From: Candidatus Melainabacteria bacterium
GTDB taxonomy: Bacteria > Cyanobacteriota > Vampirovibrionia > Obscuribacterales > Obscuribacteraceae
Direction: 5' to 3'
Assembly (NCBI GenBank): GCA_017307165.1
Contig: JAFKGK010000006.1
Coordinates: forward strand, 218,304-282,303
Length of the DNA stretch: 64,000 nucleotides
Shown here piece after piece: positions 61,804-64,000 of the stretch (position 1 is the stretch's first letter; each line of letters opens with the position of its first letter). The notes below the pieces were generated by a model that saw nothing but the letters and a program-made list of their open reading frames with translations, had not been told where the DNA came from and did no database searches. Position numbers and translations under genes: made by a program.

Positions 61804-63180
61804 ATGGCTAATCAGCATAAATTGTTCGGCGCATACGATATCCGCGGCATATACGGCGACGCGCTTAACGAAGAGTTTGCCGAAAAAATAGGGCATGCTT
61901 TTGGTATATATGTGATGAGTACCGTGGACAATGCTAGTTCGGCAAAAGTGCTCGTCGGCTTTGACGCTAGAGTCTCCTCCGATTCGCTGTCAAAGGCTTT
62001 TATGAAGGGTCTATCTGAGACTGGATGTTTGATCCGCAATGCTGGATTGACCTCTACGCCAATGGCTGTATGGTACGCCGCTCATCATGAGTTTGATGGA
62101 TGTGCCGTGATCACAGCTAGCCATTTGTCTGCTCCTTATAATGGGTTCAAACTCTATGGCCGCAAAGCACAGCCGCTAGGGCTCAAAAATGGTCTGGGCG
62201 AGATCAAAAAGTCCTACGAAGAAAATCAGGTTTATAAAGGCCAGAAACAGAGCGTAGCGACTGATCTACGCATTGTAGAGTCTTATCTCGATCATCTGCT
62301 ATGTCATCTAAAGCTCGATCGTCCGATCAAGATCGCGATTGATGCTGGTCATGGAGCAGCCGGACCAGAGTTAAAGGTATTGCAGCAAAAGGTCCAGGGC
62401 AACTACCCGTTGGATTTGATCCTGCTCAATACAGATCCAGACGGGACTTTTCCGACTCGGACACCTAATCCGCTTGATCCGGGATCTATTGATGCTTTGA
62501 CAAGGGCTGTCATCGACAACAAATGTGACCTGGGCGTTTCATTTGATGGTGATGCCGATCGTGCGATATTTGTCGATGAGCATGGGGCTTTGGTCGATAC
62601 CGACGTCATCATAGGCTTGATCGGTGCTGAAATGATAGACCGCAATGGTGGCGGCAAGGTCGTGTATGACTTGCGCGCTAGTCGTGCGGTGCCCGAGTAC
62701 ATCAGCAAAAAGGGCGGAGAGGCCATAAGGACCGGTGTGGGCACGCATTTTATGATGGGTGGCATCAAGGATAGCGGTGCTGTGTTTGCTGGAGAACTCT
62801 CAGGTCACTATTATTACGGCGATATGTACGGTACTGACAGCGCGATGCGCACTGTCATAGAGGTCATCACCTCGCTCTCTCAGTCCAGATGTGGTTTTAG
62901 CGAGCTAATTGCCCCTCTCAAGATCTATGCATCTAGCGGCGAGATAAACCTGAGAGTTGGCTCCATCCCGGAGACTTTGAATAAGCTCGAGTCTGCCATT
63001 ACCGGTGGTGCCGCGGAGCACATCGATGGTCTGTCGATCAATTTTGACGACTGGTGGTTTTCGGCTCGTGGATCGCAGACGGAACCTCTGCTCAGATTGA
63101 CGATCGGTGCCGTTTCAAGTGATGTTATGGAGCAGCGTAAAGTACAGTTGATCCAGCTCATCGCACCTGTCACTCAATAA
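61804..63180 (+). CDS. phosphomannomutase/phosphoglucomutase
   Basis: 458 aa from the ATG at 61804. AYDIRGIYGD (10-19), active-site S106 in TASHLSAPYNG (usually TASHNPPEYNG), magnesium site D248-x-D250-x-D252-R in FDGDADR, GELSGHYYY (sugar binding) and C-terminal RGSQTEP. Interconverts hexose 6- and 1-phosphates, giving precursors for nucleotide sugars. The NP to LS change next to the active serine is unusual. Likely supplies sugars for the surface polymer. 14 bp before the SGNH-like gene. Confidence 0.93.
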   Translation: MANQHKLFGAYDIRGIYGDALNEEFAEKIGHAFGIYVMSTVDNASSAKVLVGFDARVSSDSLSKAFMKGLSETGCLIRNAGLTSTPMAVWYAAHHEFDGCAVITASHLSAPYNGFKLYGRKAQPLGLKNGLGEIKKSYEENQVYKGQKQSVATDLRIVESYLDHLLCHLKLDRPIKIAIDAGHGAAGPELKVLQQKVQGNYPLDLILLNTDPDGTFPTRTPNPLDPGSIDALTRAVIDNKCDLGVSFDGDADRAIFVDEHGALVDTDVIIGLIGAEMIDRNGGGKVVYDLRASRAVPEYISKKGGEAIRTGVGTHFMMGGIKDSGAVFAGELSGHYYYGDMYGTDSAMRTVIEVITSLSQSRCGFSELIAPLKIYASSGEINLRVGSIPETLNKLESAITGGAAEHIDGLSINFDDWWFSARGSQTEPLLRLTIGAVSSDVMEQRKVQLIQLIAPVTQ

Positions 63181-63193
63181 GAGCATCCCAAAG

Positions 63194-63868
63194 ATGCAGC
63201 TATTACAAAGATTTTGGCAGAGTCCGGCTTTACTGGTCATGCCTTTTATCTTGATAGTGTCTGCGGCTGCTAGCGCTGCCACCAGCATACCCGCTTTGAG
63301 GCATGCTGTTTATGGTCCAGAGGAAAGACTGTTTGTACTTAGTACTCTAGACAAAAATGCCAGATCGGCTGGCAAAGCTAATGATGCCAAGTCGGTGGTC
63401 ATACTTAGCTCCTCCCTGGGCATTTATTCGGCTGCCATGACCGATGCGCTCAAATACAAAGAGCCTGATCTGAGCACGATCGATTTTATGAAATACAGCA
63501 AGTTTAGGGTGCTGGACGACAAATTTGCAGAACTAGGCAAAGTTAAGACGAGGACACTCAATCTCTCAAACTCGGCGATGATGATTTCCGAACAGGCATT
63601 GATGCTAAAAGAGCTATTGAGACAAGGATGCAAGCCGGATCTGGTGATATTGGAGATTGCACCACGAGATTTTTTGGATCACTACACAGCGGCTTATCAT
63701 CGATCCCGGCTGTCTCAAATACTCATGATCAGGCAGTCTCCGCTCAGTTGGGATTTTGGCAGCTCAGCGAGTGACAATCTCAATCGATTGCTCGCCAAAA
63801 TGTGGGGATATTACAGCCAGAGAGTGGAGTTTAGGGATTATCTCGTACAGGTGTTGACGGCGGCCTAA
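63194..63868 (+). CDS. truncated SGNH/DltD-like protein
   Basis: 224 aa, N-terminal signal/anchor (about 10-30), SSSLG near 73-77, and PDLVILEIAPRDFLDH near 150-166, as in the 401-aa protein at 48279. The frame stops about 175 residues before the usual end, so the C-terminal D-x2-H of the catalytic site is missing. A perfect terminator hairpin follows 38 bp later, and no remnant of the missing part is seen, so the truncation seems settled. It may be inactive, or a partner of the full protein. Confidence 0.72.
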   Translation: MQLLQRFWQSPALLVMPFILIVSAAASAATSIPALRHAVYGPEERLFVLSTLDKNARSAGKANDAKSVVILSSSLGIYSAAMTDALKYKEPDLSTIDFMKYSKFRVLDDKFAELGKVKTRTLNLSNSAMMISEQALMLKELLRQGCKPDLVILEIAPRDFLDHYTAAYHRSRLSQILMIRQSPLSWDFGSSASDNLNRLLAKMWGYYSQRVEFRDYLVQVLTAA

Positions 63869-63905
63869 AAGCGCAGCAATTTGGGCGGCAAGAAATTACG
63901 CATCG

Positions 63906-63947
63906 CAAAATGAAAGGGCTGCCATCATTGGCAGCCCTTTCATTTTG
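63906..63947. terminator. perfect 19-bp bidirectional terminator hairpin
   Basis: AAAATGAAAGGGCTGCCA (63907-63924) pairs fully with its complement at 63929-63946 around a TCAT loop, and one more C-G pair closes the base. Each strand ends in TTTT. It lies between the SGNH-like gene and the tail of a convergent gene, so it probably terminates both. Confidence 0.9.
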
Positions 63948-63962
63948 ATGTGGTGAAATCAC

Positions 63963-64000
63963 TCAACCTGAATTCTGCTTGGCCATGGCCTCCAGCACAC
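63963..64000 (-). CDS. 3' end of a convergent gene (C-terminal 11 codons)
   Basis: On the minus strand the window edge holds an open frame ending VLEAMAKQNSG and TGA, directly after the bidirectional terminator. The peptide looks like a normal helical C-terminus, but it is too short to name a family. Confidence 0.35.
   Translation of the reverse strand, partial: VLEAMAKQNSG

Noticed and set aside
1..64000. CRISPR arrays, tRNA/rRNA genes, insertion sequences or prophage
   Set aside because: I saw no regularly spaced repeats, cloverleaf sequences, transposase, integrase or phage proteins anywhere in the window.

Overview
The window looks like a chromosomal segment of a Gram-negative-type, non-photosynthetic heterotroph. 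It has moderate GC, dense genes with many 1-4 bp start/stop overlaps, outer-membrane TolC-like proteins, numerous signal peptides, many TPR proteins, stand-alone and degenerate receiver domains, a bacterial RRM protein, and DUF2188- and DUF2934-like small proteins. This combination recalls the non-photosynthetic relatives of Cyanobacteria (Melainabacteria/Vampirovibrionia, Obscuribacterales type). That placement is inference from gene style only; there is no rRNA or other marker here. I found no tRNA, rRNA, CRISPR array, transposase or phage genes.

Layout. 1-5.5 kb: the 3' part of a DegT-type aminotransferase, a zinc alcohol dehydrogenase, a 46-residue membrane peptide gene, exported unknown proteins and a DoxX-like protein. 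5.6-11 kb: an OmpR-type regulator with an apparently leaderless promoter, a TPR lipoprotein, then a tightly coupled cassette of GCS2 ligase, MFS transporter and PepSY-TM protein. 11-24 kb: a receiver/Ser-Thr kinase fusion, an exported patatin phospholipase, two tandem TolC paralogs with an exported partner, an MFS exporter, a CheY-like protein, an ATP-dependent DNA ligase, an LRR protein, a pseudo-receiver and a TPR protein. 24-32 kb: a PAS-PAS histidine kinase, then a six-gene fatty-acid modification operon (desaturase, flavoprotein, DUF1365, CFA synthase, DUF1295, second CFA-like methyltransferase). 32-41 kb: regulators (ArsR/SDR pair), Nudix, RRM, VIT-type transporter, TPR and exported proteins, and an alpha/beta hydrolase.

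40.7-46.4 kb is the most interesting part. An ArsR-type gene is followed by an operon of a MurF-like protein with a destroyed P-loop and no C-terminal ligase domain, then DabB and DabA, the two-subunit dissolved inorganic carbon transporter. TTGCA/TGCAA palindromes lie on the promoters of both the ArsR gene and the operon, and a further perfect palindrome lies between them, suggesting one regulatory circuit.

47-64 kb: two more pseudo-receivers, then a surface-polysaccharide/envelope region with SGNH-type proteins (one truncated), two paralogous GT-C-like membrane proteins, a GtrB-like GT2, two acyltransferase-3 genes (one frameshifted at an A9 tract), an ABC-2 polysaccharide permease lacking its ATPase, and a phosphomannomutase. 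A near-identical 50-bp promoter-like unit occurs on both sides of the frameshifted acyltransferase. The segment ends with a perfect 19-bp hairpin terminator and the tail of a convergent gene.
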